Source: Candidatus Gastranaerophilales bacterium (GTDB lineage Bacteria > Cyanobacteriota > Vampirovibrionia > Gastranaerophilales > Gastranaerophilaceae). From it: a stretch of DNA of 10,365 nt. Below, piece by piece: positions 1 through 6,120 of the stretch. Positions within the stretch are counted from its first letter, which is position 1, and each line of letters starts with the position of its first letter. The position numbers were made by a program, and so were the translations under genes. The DNA lies in contig CALUTA010000042.1 in assembly GCA_944323585.1 (NCBI GenBank), positions 1 through 10,365 on the forward strand, written 5' to 3'. The notes beneath the pieces were generated by a model. The model saw only the letters and a list, made by a program, of their open reading frames with translations, made no database searches and was not told the DNA's origin.

Positions 1-1
1 T

Positions 2-859
2 CCGTACAAATACTGTGACGATGATGTTCTTGAGTATGACAAAATAAGGCATATTTATGTTCAGAACCGCCAGACATACAAGAAAATCTGCAAGCAGGAA
101 AAAGCAAAAAATAGACCGCTTTCGCCGGAAGCTGTTGAATTTGGTCGTGAAACAAAAGCTATGCTTGCTAAAATGCACGAATACCCCTGCGATACCTGTA
201 AACTTTACAGAAAACATGCAAAAAATATTGAAGTTATTGAGCGCTTGAACATTCGCCAGAAAAAACTTGAAAAAGAAGTCGAAAAACAGCGTGATATTTT
301 CTGGAATAAGTTTTTGGCGCACAGAAGCGTTTTGAATGATTTCGGGTATCTTGAAAACGATTACCCGACTCCAAAAGGCATTACAACCTCTCAAATCCGT
401 TCTGAAAACGAACTTTATATAGCTGAAATTATTTTCTCCGGAGTGTTGGAAAATTTGACCCCCTCGCAGCTTTCTGCTGTTATCTGTGCTGTTGTGACAG
501 AGGATTTGAGAATTGAAATTCCGTATATTCCTTTTTCAGAACAGGTCAGAAAAACTTTAAATCTTATCCGCAACATAAGGCGCAAAATAGAAAAAGTCCA
601 AAATAATTATGACGTTGATGCCCCGCTTTATATTAACCCGTATTTTTCATCACTGATAGAATTATGGGTAGAAGGTGCCGAGTGGGAGTCTATTTGCGGA
701 CAGATTGATATCGGTGAAGGCGACATTGTAAGAGCATTTAAACGTGTTGTGGATGTTTTAAGGCAGTTTACGACAATTGAAAATGTGCCGGAAGCTCTTG
801 TCTTTACAGCACGTGAGGCTATTGATAAAATTCAAAGAGAGCCTGTTGATCTGGATTAA
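2..859 (+). CDS. Ski2-like DExH-box RNA helicase, C-terminal fragment (5' end outside window)
   Basis: The reading frame is open from base 2 and gives 285 residues ending at TAA (857-859), so only the C-terminal part of a larger helicase is present. The helicase motor domains lie upstream, outside the window. Visible features match the C-terminal region (DSHCT type) of cyanobacterial and plastid Ski2/Mtr4-family helicases. These are a YPCDTC cysteine pair followed by LYRKHAKN, a basic coiled-coil stretch, a VLNDFGYL...TPKGITTSQIRSENEL block, and the terminal WVEGAEWESICG...EGDIVRAFKRVVDVLRQ region. In this family the C-terminal bundle guides RNA through the helicase. An internal ATG at 161 is not the start, because conserved sequence continues upstream of it. 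The spacer after the stop holds an inverted repeat (950-973). The family call is strong; the substrate (rRNA or mRNA processing) is inferred from relatives. Confidence 0.85.
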   Translation, partial: PYKYCDDDVLEYDKIRHIYVQNRQTYKKICKQEKAKNRPLSPEAVEFGRETKAMLAKMHEYPCDTCKLYRKHAKNIEVIERLNIRQKKLEKEVEKQRDIFWNKFLAHRSVLNDFGYLENDYPTPKGITTSQIRSENELYIAEIIFSGVLENLTPSQLSAVICAVVTEDLRIEIPYIPFSEQVRKTLNLIRNIRRKIEKVQNNYDVDAPLYINPYFSSLIELWVEGAEWESICGQIDIGEGDIVRAFKRVVDVLRQFTTIENVPEALVFTAREAIDKIQREPVDLD

Positions 860-949
860 GTTTATTGAAAAATTTACATTTCCGCATAGGATTAAACAGT
901 AAAAACTCAAGTAATAAGTGTAATTTTGCCTCTATTTAGTTTTGTAAAA

Positions 950-973
950 ACTTTGTTGTTTTTGCAACAAAGT
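950..973. repeat. Perfect 9-bp inverted repeat just upstream of a promoter
   Basis: ACTTTGTTG (950-958) is repeated as CAACAAAGT (965-973) with a 6-nt loop. It lies 91 bases after the helicase stop and ends 3 bases before the -35 box of the next promoter. No run of T follows it on either strand, so it is a poor Rho-independent terminator. Its position fits a transcription-factor operator or a transcript-end stabiliser equally well. The repeat is seen directly; its role is inferred. Confidence 0.45.
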
Positions 974-976
974 CAA

Positions 977-1005
977 TTGAAAAATATGTAAATTTATGTT
1001 ACAAT
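977..1005 (+). promoter_or_regulatory. Sigma70-type extended -10 promoter for the NAGPA-family gene
   Basis: A -35 box TTGAAA (977-982) is separated by exactly 17 bp from a -10 box TACAAT (1000-1005). A TG one base before the -10 makes it an extended -10 (TGTTACAAT). The predicted start is about 1012, giving a leader of roughly 115 nt before the ATG at 1128. Confidence 0.7.
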
Positions 1006-1011
1006 AATAGT

Positions 1012-1127
1012 AGAGGGGCGTTAAAAGCCCTCAAAGTGGTTTTTTGTACACCCCTTGACGAGTGTTATTCCCCGCACCACTCTTTAATAAAAAAGGTATC
1101 CGTTACTTCAACCAGTGAGGTCGACCT
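1012..1127 (+). promoter_or_regulatory. Structured 5' leader of the NAGPA-family gene
   Basis: The predicted RNA begins directly with a hairpin: GAGGG (1013-1017) pairs with CCCTC (1028-1032). Further on, two mutually exclusive pairings use the same bases. AGTGGT (1035-1040) can pair with ACCACT (1076-1081), or GAGTG (1060-1064) can pair with CACTC (1078-1082). Near the gene, GTATCC (1096-1101) can pair with GGATAC (1130-1135), which overlaps the start codon. Between those arms lies the palindrome AGGTCGACCT (1118-1127), which contains the GAGG ribosome binding site. The pairings are read from the sequence; that they regulate translation is inferred. I do not recognise a known riboswitch class. 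Confidence 0.45.
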
Positions 1128-2447
1128 ATGGATACTATTTTGTCACGCTCAAATTCTGCTATCACAGGTGTACTTGAAAAAACATTTTGTTTTTCTGTTA
1201 TCTTTGGTGTGATTTGTCTGCAAGCTATGGTTACCCCTCAGGCTATTATGGCTGATGATATTATCCTTGCACACAGAGCTACTCACAGCGTTGACATAAA
1301 AGATATCAAGGAAAAAATTCTTGTTGAAATCTCTCCGGAAGTAAGAAAGCAAAAATTTGATGAATATATAAAAGAAAAATACCCGAAAGCAGTGATTAAA
1401 GATGTTCAGGACGGCGTTAAACATATAAAACTTACCAAATACTTTAACGGCCGTCCTGTGAGGATTAATATTCTTGAAACTGATTTGAAAATCGCAAAAA
1501 ATTTGGAAGTTATGCCTGTTTTGTCCACATCAGACAAGCTTCAAAGCCGCAGGACAATTTCAACAATCGCTAACTCTAAAAATGCAATTGCCGCAATCAA
1601 CGGAACATATTTTAAGTTTCAATCAGGGGTTCCTCTCGGTACACTGATGATTGACGGAAAAGTTTATACAGGCCCCGTGTATGACAGGGTTGCGCTTGGA
1701 ATTTTTGATGACGGATTTGATGTGGCAAGGGTTCAGCTTAATGCTACTATCAGCGGAAGCTGTGAAAAAGTAAAAGTTGATAATATTAACCAGCCCAGAA
1801 TGCTTTCAACACATGTTCTTGTATATACTCCGGAGTGGGGCAGGACTTCTCCATATGCTCCAAAGTATGGTATGAGTTTGAGGGTGGCGGATGGTAAGAT
1901 TACAAAAGCCTCCGCCAACCCGCTCGATATTCCCCAAAACGGTTATGTAATTTCAGGCCCCAAAAAGCTTCTTCAGCTTTTATTAAAAGATAAAGATGTG
2001 AAACTTACGATAAAAACTATTCCGGAGTGGAAAAATGTTAAACATATAATTAGCGGAGGCCCGTATCTGGTTAAAAACGGCGAAGTTTTTGTTGATATGA
2101 CGGCTCAGAAGCTTGCCTCCATCGGCGGACGAAATCCGAGAACTGCTGTCGGTTACACTTCTGATAACAATTTGATTTTCGTAACAGCTGACGGCAGAGA
2201 AGGCAGTTCTATCGGTATGACTCTGATGGAGCTTGCAAGATTTATGCAATCTCTCGGCTGTATCGGGGCTATCAACCTTGACGGCGGAGGCTCTACCGTT
2301 ATGTATGTTGACGGCAAAGTAGTCAATAAGCCGCAGGTCAAAGGCGGTATTCCGCTTTCAAATGCGCTTGTGCTTTCGGTTGTCGAAGATGACAGCGATA
2401 CCGATGTTGCAAAATCCGCTGATGACAGCACGAATGACAACAGTTAA
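1128..2447 (+). CDS. Exported phosphodiester glycosidase (NAGPA/DUF2233 family) protein
   Basis: This 439-residue protein has a hydrophobic N-terminus (about residues 19-41, ending AIMA before DD) that looks like a signal peptide or membrane anchor, so it probably acts outside the cytoplasm. Residues 60-130 form a charged region with no domain I recognise. The NAGPA-type domain runs from about 150 to 415. Its usual signatures are AIAAINGTYF (153-162), GGPYLV (from 310), GGRNPRTAVG (333-342) and the hallmark DGGGSTVMYVDG (385-396). The C-terminus is acidic and Ser/Asp-rich and looks disordered. Characterised relatives cleave phosphodiester-linked sugars, such as the N-acetylglucosamine cap on mannose-6-phosphate in animals. 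Bacterial members are thought to act on cell-wall or exopolysaccharide glycans, and the substrate here is unknown. GAGG seven bases before the ATG supports the start. The gene appears monocistronic, with its own promoter, structured leader and terminator. Confidence 0.85.
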   Translation: MDTILSRSNSAITGVLEKTFCFSVIFGVICLQAMVTPQAIMADDIILAHRATHSVDIKDIKEKILVEISPEVRKQKFDEYIKEKYPKAVIKDVQDGVKHIKLTKYFNGRPVRINILETDLKIAKNLEVMPVLSTSDKLQSRRTISTIANSKNAIAAINGTYFKFQSGVPLGTLMIDGKVYTGPVYDRVALGIFDDGFDVARVQLNATISGSCEKVKVDNINQPRMLSTHVLVYTPEWGRTSPYAPKYGMSLRVADGKITKASANPLDIPQNGYVISGPKKLLQLLLKDKDVKLTIKTIPEWKNVKHIISGGPYLVKNGEVFVDMTAQKLASIGGRNPRTAVGYTSDNNLIFVTADGREGSSIGMTLMELARFMQSLGCIGAINLDGGGSTVMYVDGKVVNKPQVKGGIPLSNALVLSVVEDDSDTDVAKSADDSTNDNS

Positions 2448-2503
2448 AGATTTCTTCTCATACCTTTTTGTTCAATAAGTTACATTCTTACTCGATTAGC
2501 ACC

Positions 2504-2536
2504 TCCCTGCGCCAATACCCCGCAGGGATTTCTTTT
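2504..2536 (+). terminator. Rho-independent terminator after the NAGPA-family gene
   Basis: TCCCTGCG (2504-2511) pairs with CGCAGGGA (2521-2528) over a 9-nt loop and is followed by TTTCTTTT. It lies 57 bases after the stop at 2447. The T-run is only on the plus-strand side, so it serves the plus-strand gene and not the convergent minus-strand gene ending at 2608. Confidence 0.85.
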
Positions 2537-2607
2537 GGCCGGATAATAAAAGCCGGCGGGTGAAGTAATTGTTGTTTTGTGCTGCAATATTTTGTCACAA
2601 AGATTTT

Positions 2608-3012
2608 TCATCTTACGTTCTGGTCAATAATATCCGAGATAAAAGGTATTCTGCCGTATAACCCCAAAAAAGAAGTGATTGCAAGATAGAAAAGCAAAAT
2701 ATAAATTATTGTCTGAATTATTGAATATCCGAAGAATAATGGCATATTAAAGAACATTGCAATCTGGGCGGCAAGAATATTTATAAACGGAATCATGCTA
2801 AGCAGATTAAGGAGAAACCCGAATATTAGGCACAACAATACGTACCCCATTGATATAAAAATCGACTGGAATATATGGTATTGCAGAAATTTGGTAAGCC
2901 CTGCTCTTCGTATAAGCCCGATTATAAGCCATATAAAACCGACTAATCCCATGGTTAAATAGCTTAAACCTGCAATTATACGTTCTATCATAAAAGGTTT
3001 TTCATGATACAT
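2608..3012 (-). CDS. Tic20-like integral membrane protein
   Basis: This 134-residue, strongly hydrophobic protein has about four membrane segments (roughly residues 12-34, 45-70, 73-92 and 95-118). An early ERIIAGLSYL motif, a LTKFLQYHIFQSIFI stretch between the first two helices, and a C-terminal GRIPFISDIIDQNV motif resemble the Tic20/Ycf60 family found in cyanobacteria and chloroplasts. In that family the same places read roughly as F-x-R-F-x-x-x-Q-A and P-x-I-P-x-I-S-x-A-x-x-x-Q. Plastid Tic20 is part of the inner-envelope import channel. Bacterial homologues have no settled role. The start ATG is only 3 bp after the stop of the upstream TPR gene and has no strong ribosome binding site, so translational coupling is likely. 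A second Met at residue 8 is a possible start. The alternative is an unrelated small four-helix membrane protein (DUF4870-like). Confidence 0.55.
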   Translation of the reverse strand: MYHEKPFMIERIIAGLSYLTMGLVGFIWLIIGLIRRAGLTKFLQYHIFQSIFISMGYVLLCLIFGFLLNLLSMIPFINILAAQIAMFFNMPLFFGYSIIQTIIYILLFYLAITSFLGLYGRIPFISDIIDQNVR

Positions 3013-3015
3013 AAT

Positions 3016-4101
3016 TTATGCGCTTTCGCTTTCTTCTATTTCACCATTTCTTTTTTTATCAATATATTCATCCATAACCTGGATATAAACAAGTTTATGT
3101 TCGTCATTGTCAGGTTCAATCTTTATTGCCGCACGATATGCCGCAATGGCTTTTTCGATTTCACCTTTAAGATAATGAGCATTACCCATGAACATATAAG
3201 TAAGCGCATCATTCGGGGCAAACTTCAAAACCTCTTTGTACAGTACCATAGCATCGTCAAGCCTGTTGAGATTTGTATAAAGGTTTGCAAGCAAAAGATA
3301 TGCATTAGCTTCTTTAGGCTGTAATTCAATAGCTCTTTTGTACATTTCAATTGCAATATCATATTCTCTAAATTCCGAAAGTGCAATTGAATAGCAGATA
3401 TAGGCTTTGTAATTGTCGCCTTCCATTTTAAGAGCTTTTTCAAAGTAATTGTAAGCTTTTTCTCTTTCTTTCATTAAAGTCAGAGTGTTGCCGATACAAA
3501 TTGCAACAATCTTGTTATCAGGATTAAGCGCAAAAACTCTCTTGTAAAGTTCAAGAGCTTTGGCATAATCAAACAACTTGAAGCAGACGTTGCCCATATC
3601 CACAAGTGCCGTGATATTTTCAGGGTCAAGAGAAAGTGCTTTTTCATAATAAGCTCTTGATTCTACGTATTCTTCAAAATCCTGATAAAGCAAAGCAATT
3701 GCATTGTATATTTCAGGGTTTGAAGAGCAAAGGTCAATTGCTCTATTGTAATAGAACAAAGCTTTTGAGAAGTTTTTCCATTCCGCAAATACATTACCGA
3801 TGTTGTAATAAATCAGGTAATTTTTGGGGTTAATTTCAAGTGCTTTATTGTAATAAGAAAGCGACTTTCTGAAATCTCTTTCGTAAAACCACATTGTGCC
3901 CATGCCAATAAGAGCCTCAACGTCGTTCGGCTCAAGAGTCAAAAGGCTTTCTAAAACTGACATTACCTTGTCATAGTCCTGAAGTTCAAGGTAAAGCTTT
4001 GATAAAGCGTGGTAGTTTGCAATATTTTTAGGATCCTTTGCCATAGCAAGGATTAAGTCTTCAATTTGTCTTTCCAGATCTTTTTTCTTTACGTTTTCCA
4101 T
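3016..4101 (-). CDS. Tetratricopeptide repeat (TPR) protein, about nine repeats
   Basis: This 361-residue protein is almost entirely a TPR solenoid. After a charged 26-residue N-terminus, nine consecutive 34-residue units run from about residue 27 to 332. They show the usual W/L-G-Y-A-F-A-P pattern, for example YYNIGNVFAEWKNFSKALFY and A-x-E-x-NP at the helix ends. The C-terminus is short and charged. There is no signal peptide or membrane segment, so it is probably a cytoplasmic scaffold for protein-protein contacts. TPR arrays do not reveal the partner. The immediately following membrane protein (3-bp gap, same operon) is the obvious candidate. The -10 box TAGAAT lies only 7 bases upstream of the ATG and no Shine-Dalgarno fits, which suggests a leaderless or near-leaderless message. 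Confidence 0.85.
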   Translation of the reverse strand: MENVKKKDLERQIEDLILAMAKDPKNIANYHALSKLYLELQDYDKVMSVLESLLTLEPNDVEALIGMGTMWFYERDFRKSLSYYNKALEINPKNYLIYYNIGNVFAEWKNFSKALFYYNRAIDLCSSNPEIYNAIALLYQDFEEYVESRAYYEKALSLDPENITALVDMGNVCFKLFDYAKALELYKRVFALNPDNKIVAICIGNTLTLMKEREKAYNYFEKALKMEGDNYKAYICYSIALSEFREYDIAIEMYKRAIELQPKEANAYLLLANLYTNLNRLDDAMVLYKEVLKFAPNDALTYMFMGNAHYLKGEIEKAIAAYRAAIKIEPDNDEHKLVYIQVMDEYIDKKRNGEIEESESA

Positions 4102-4108
4102 GATTTAT

Positions 4109-4137
4109 ATTCTAACCTATAAGTGCGTTTTTGTAAA
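4109..4137 (-). promoter_or_regulatory. Promoter for the TPR/Tic20-like operon
   Basis: On the minus strand, TTTACA (4132-4137) and TAGAAT (4109-4114) are spaced by 17 bp, and each differs by one base from the sigma70 consensus. Only seven bases separate the -10 from the ATG at 4101, so the transcript would start at or within about two bases of the start codon. Confidence 0.6.
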
Positions 4138-4152
4138 TCTATTGCGAAATGT

Positions 4153-4178
4153 AACGGGTATGAATTTTCATACCCGTT
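4153..4178 (-). terminator. Stem-loop after rsfS, probable terminator
   Basis: A perfect 12-bp inverted repeat (AACGGGTATGAA, 2-nt centre, TTCATACCCGTT) begins 5 bases past the rsfS stop. Its position suggests the 3' end of the rpiB-rsfS message. The following T-run is weak (ACATTT), so efficiency is uncertain. It lies 15 bp upstream of the -35 box of the TPR promoter and could also be an operator. Confidence 0.5.
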
Positions 4179-4182
4179 TAAA

Positions 4183-4578
4183 TTATTTATTGTATTTGCT
4201 GAACTCTTTTGAATTTTCTCTCCACTCATCTTCCGGAATGCTGAATGCATTGCTCCAGAATTTTTCTATCGCATAAGTTTCCCGCTCGTCTTTGTGCAGA
4301 ATATGCACAACAACATCACCGTAATCAAGAAGATTCCAGCGGTTTTTTGCGTCATTTTCAACTCTTAACGGTGCTCTGTTAAGTTCTTTTTTGGTTCTTT
4401 CTTTTACTGTTTCCATCAAAGCCTTGACATGCGGGGTCGAGTCGCCTGTAACTATTACAAAATAATCCGCAAGGGATGATACATGGCTTATATTTAAGAT
4501 AGAAATTCCTTTGCCGAGTTTGTCATCAAGCATTGCTGCAATTATGCATGCCAGTTTATGTGAATTAATTTCTTCCAA
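4183..4578 (-). CDS. rsfS: Ribosome silencing factor RsfS
   Basis: This 131-residue protein is the usual length for the RsfS/Iojap/DUF143 family. Recognisable family blocks are VSSLADYFVIVTGDSTPHVKAL (residues 33-54), RVENDAKNRWNLLDYGDVVVHI (72-93) and the C-terminal R-x-x-YAIEKFWSNA. The factor binds ribosomal protein L14 on the 50S subunit and blocks subunit joining, lowering translation during starvation. The start is a TTG codon (4576-4578), supported by AGGT five bases upstream. No ATG is available near it. The gene follows rpiB with a 12-bp gap and shares its promoter. The common partner nadD is not adjacent here. Orthology is very likely. Confidence 0.94.
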   Translation of the reverse strand: MEEINSHKLACIIAAMLDDKLGKGISILNISHVSSLADYFVIVTGDSTPHVKALMETVKERTKKELNRAPLRVENDAKNRWNLLDYGDVVVHILHKDERETYAIEKFWSNAFSIPEDEWRENSKEFSKYNK

Positions 4579-4590
4579 TTTTTACCTGCC

Positions 4591-5025
4591 TTATTCAATC
4601 AAGTCTACTCTGCGTTTGTGTCTGCCGCCTTCAAACCCTGTTTTAAGCCAGATATCAACAATATCAAGTGCAAGATGTTCACCTATTACACGCTGCCCGA
4701 GGCAAAGAACATTTGCGTTGTTATGTGCTCTTGAAACCCTTGCCGAATACGTATCTCCGCAAAGTGCAGCCCTGATTCCTCTCACCTTATTTGCGGCAAT
4801 TGACATGCCGATTCCTGTTCCGCACACCAGTATCCCTCTGTTTGACTTGCCTGAAATTACTCTTTCGCATACCGCACGTGCAATATCCGGATAATCGCAG
4901 GATTCCGGTGTATGAGTCCCAAGGTCAACATAAGGAATATTTCTTGCGGTTAAATAATCAATGATTTTTTCCTTGTACTGAAATCCGCCGTGATCAGATC
5001 CGATTGCTACTTTTAAGTCTTCCAT
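4591..5025 (-). CDS. rpiB: Ribose-5-phosphate isomerase B
   Basis: This 144-residue, full-length RpiB/LacAB-family enzyme interconverts ribose 5-phosphate and ribulose 5-phosphate in the cytoplasmic pentose phosphate pathway. Catalytic and binding residues align with the E. coli enzyme with an offset of two: D11 and H12 in GSDHGG, the base C68 with T70 in CGTGIGMSIAANK, H101 in SRAHNNANVLCLG, and phosphate-binding R135 and R139 near the C-terminus. The start ATG has a strong ribosome binding site, GAGGTG five bases upstream. The gene leads a two-gene unit with rsfS, behind a promoter at 5062-5090. Nothing in the neighbourhood suggests an allose or galactose pathway, so the housekeeping isomerase is the best call. 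Confidence 0.95.
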   Translation of the reverse strand: MEDLKVAIGSDHGGFQYKEKIIDYLTARNIPYVDLGTHTPESCDYPDIARAVCERVISGKSNRGILVCGTGIGMSIAANKVRGIRAALCGDTYSARVSRAHNNANVLCLGQRVIGEHLALDIVDIWLKTGFEGGRHKRRVDLIE

Positions 5026-5061
5026 ATAAACACCTCATTTCCTGATAATATTCATGGTTTT

Positions 5062-5090
5062 ATTATAATGTTTTTTCGGATATTCTGCAA
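5062..5090 (-). promoter_or_regulatory. Promoter for rpiB-rsfS
   Basis: On the minus strand a consensus -10 TATAAT (5062-5067) lies 17 bp from TTGCAG (5085-5090), which keeps the TTG of the -35. The predicted start is near 5055, giving a short leader of about 30 nt with the GAGGTG ribosome binding site. Confidence 0.65.
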
Positions 5091-5129
5091 ATTTTAACAT
5101 TGTTTTTTGTTACAAATATTTTACGCATC

Positions 5130-5159
5130 AAAAAGCCCCTGTATTTTAAGGGGCTTTTT
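5130..5159 (-). terminator. Strong Rho-independent terminator of the paralogue operon
   Basis: AAAAAGCCCC and GGGGCTTTTT form a perfect 10-bp stem with a 10-nt loop. A-runs and T-runs flank it, so it would work in both directions. It lies 34 bases after the stop of the gene at 5194-6096 and separates that operon from the rpiB promoter. Confidence 0.88.
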
Positions 5160-5193
5160 ATGATAAAGTTTGTTTAGTTTAATTTTCGGAGTT

Positions 5194-6096
5194 TTACTGA
5201 TTTTCTTCCTCCATACCTTTGATTTCAATGTTCTTTTCTTTCATCTGCTCAAGTAATCCTTCAAGGGTATTTGAAGTCAATTTAATTTTTTGCGATGTTG
5301 TCGTATTCCCATTTTCACTTTGTGTTGATTGTTCAATGCTGAATGTTCCGTCAGAATTTACTGTAATTCCGTTTTCATCAATAATTTTCTGTTGCTCTAA
5401 AACTTCGTTTTCATTGTTTAATTTTTGTATTCTTAATTGATTGAGGTCAGTACTTTTAAGCTCAACTTCTTTGCCTGTAATGTCTTTATATGTTGTAGTG
5501 TATGAACCGTCTTCATTTATAGTGATGCCTTCTTTTTTAAGTTGTGCTGCTTGTTGTTGTTTTTGATATTCTGCCGCTTGGGCTTTAAGATCCTGATTTT
5601 CTTTTAATGCAGCCTGAAGTTTTGTATTCATAGATGCAAGCTGTTCTGTTGTTTGAGCTTGAAATTCTTCAAACTGATTATTTGCAGGGGTTTCTGTTTG
5701 TTGTTCTTCTTCCGGTGCTTCGGTCTTTTGAGCTTTGTTACCTGCAATAGCAGAAATTATACCTCCAACTGCGCGTGCCATTGCTCCTACACCAGTAAGA
5801 ATTGCTCCTGCGTCTGCTCTGCTGTCATTATAAACAGGATACATACCGCCCATTCCATACATACCCATCATGCCCATAGTAGGATACATACCCATCATAC
5901 CCATAGTAGGATACATACCCATCATACCCATCATGCCCATGCCTGCTCCAAAACCACCGCACCCAAAATCACCGGCGCCTCCGCCGAAATTGTTTATAGT
6001 TGTCTTCTGGTAGTTAATATTTAGGTTAGTTCTGGAACCTAATGTTAATCTGCCGGTTGGGACTGTACAATGATTTCTTCCTATCATCCATGACAT
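5194..6096 (-). CDS. Uncharacterised Gly/Met-rich coiled-coil protein with TTINNFGGG motif (paralogue B)
   Basis: I do not recognise this 300-residue protein. Its layout is: residues 22-40, a polar block RTNLNIN..KTTINNFGGG; 41-89, a Gly/Met/Tyr-rich stretch with two exact copies of MGMMGMYPT; 96-118, an Ala/Gly/Ile hydrophobic segment resembling a glycine-zipper helix; 121-140, an acidic, Glu/Gln/Pro-rich linker; about 142-187, a Gln-rich coiled coil; and two related units starting GITINEDGSY (190) and GITVNSDGTF (243), each ending in a Leu-rich helix. No N-terminal signal peptide is visible. AAGGAG ten bases before the ATG supports the start. It follows its paralogue (6121-7044) by 24 bp, and a strong terminator closes the unit. 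The shared N-terminal half suggests common targeting or co-assembly. The family function is unknown; an envelope or assembly role is inferred only from composition. Confidence 0.8.
   Translation of the reverse strand: MSWMIGRNHCTVPTGRLTLGSRTNLNINYQKTTINNFGGGAGDFGCGGFGAGMGMMGMMGMYPTMGMMGMYPTMGMMGMYGMGGMYPVYNDSRADAGAILTGVGAMARAVGGIISAIAGNKAQKTEAPEEEQQTETPANNQFEEFQAQTTEQLASMNTKLQAALKENQDLKAQAAEYQKQQQAAQLKKEGITINEDGSYTTTYKDITGKEVELKSTDLNQLRIQKLNNENEVLEQQKIIDENGITVNSDGTFSIEQSTQSENGNTTTSQKIKLTSNTLEGLLEQMKEKNIEIKGMEEENQ
5873..5926 (-). repeat. Tandem 27-bp coding repeat in paralogue B
   Basis: Two identical 27-bp units (5873-5899 and 5900-5926) encode the nine-residue unit MGMMGMYPT. Partial, diverged copies (MGMM, GMYGMGGMYPV) flank them. 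The identity at DNA level points to recent slippage or unequal recombination, so copy number may vary between strains. Confidence 0.85.
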
Positions 6097-6120
6097 TTGG
6101 GGACATCTCCTTGTTTGCTA

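Noticed and set aside
57..248. 63-codon plus-strand frame near the left edge.
   Set aside because: It is out of frame with the helicase fragment, which is open across the same bases and carries conserved motifs.
1149..2440. Several minus-strand frames of 60-95 codons inside the NAGPA gene.
   Set aside because: They lie opposite a gene with clear domain conservation and show no family signatures of their own.
2538..2557. GCCGG/CCGGC short inverted repeat with a 10-nt loop, considered as a terminator for the minus-strand operon.
   Set aside because: Only five pairs and no T-run on the minus-strand 3' side.
2480..2611. A 43-codon minus-strand frame whose ATG overlaps the stop of the Tic20-like gene (ATGA).
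   Set aside because: The peptide (MKNLCDKILQHKTT...) has no recognisable feature, no Shine-Dalgarno is evident, and most of it runs back through the plus-strand terminator stem. Chance is the simplest explanation.
5873..5926. Direct repeats considered as a CRISPR-like or regulatory array.
   Set aside because: Units are contiguous with no spacers, in frame, and encode MGMMGMYPT; they are protein-coding repeats.
5653..6024. Plus-strand His/Thr-rich open frame opposite paralogue B.
   Set aside because: Its His-rich repeats are the antisense reading of the Met/Gly repeats; no ribosome binding site, and the minus-strand gene has clear paralogy.
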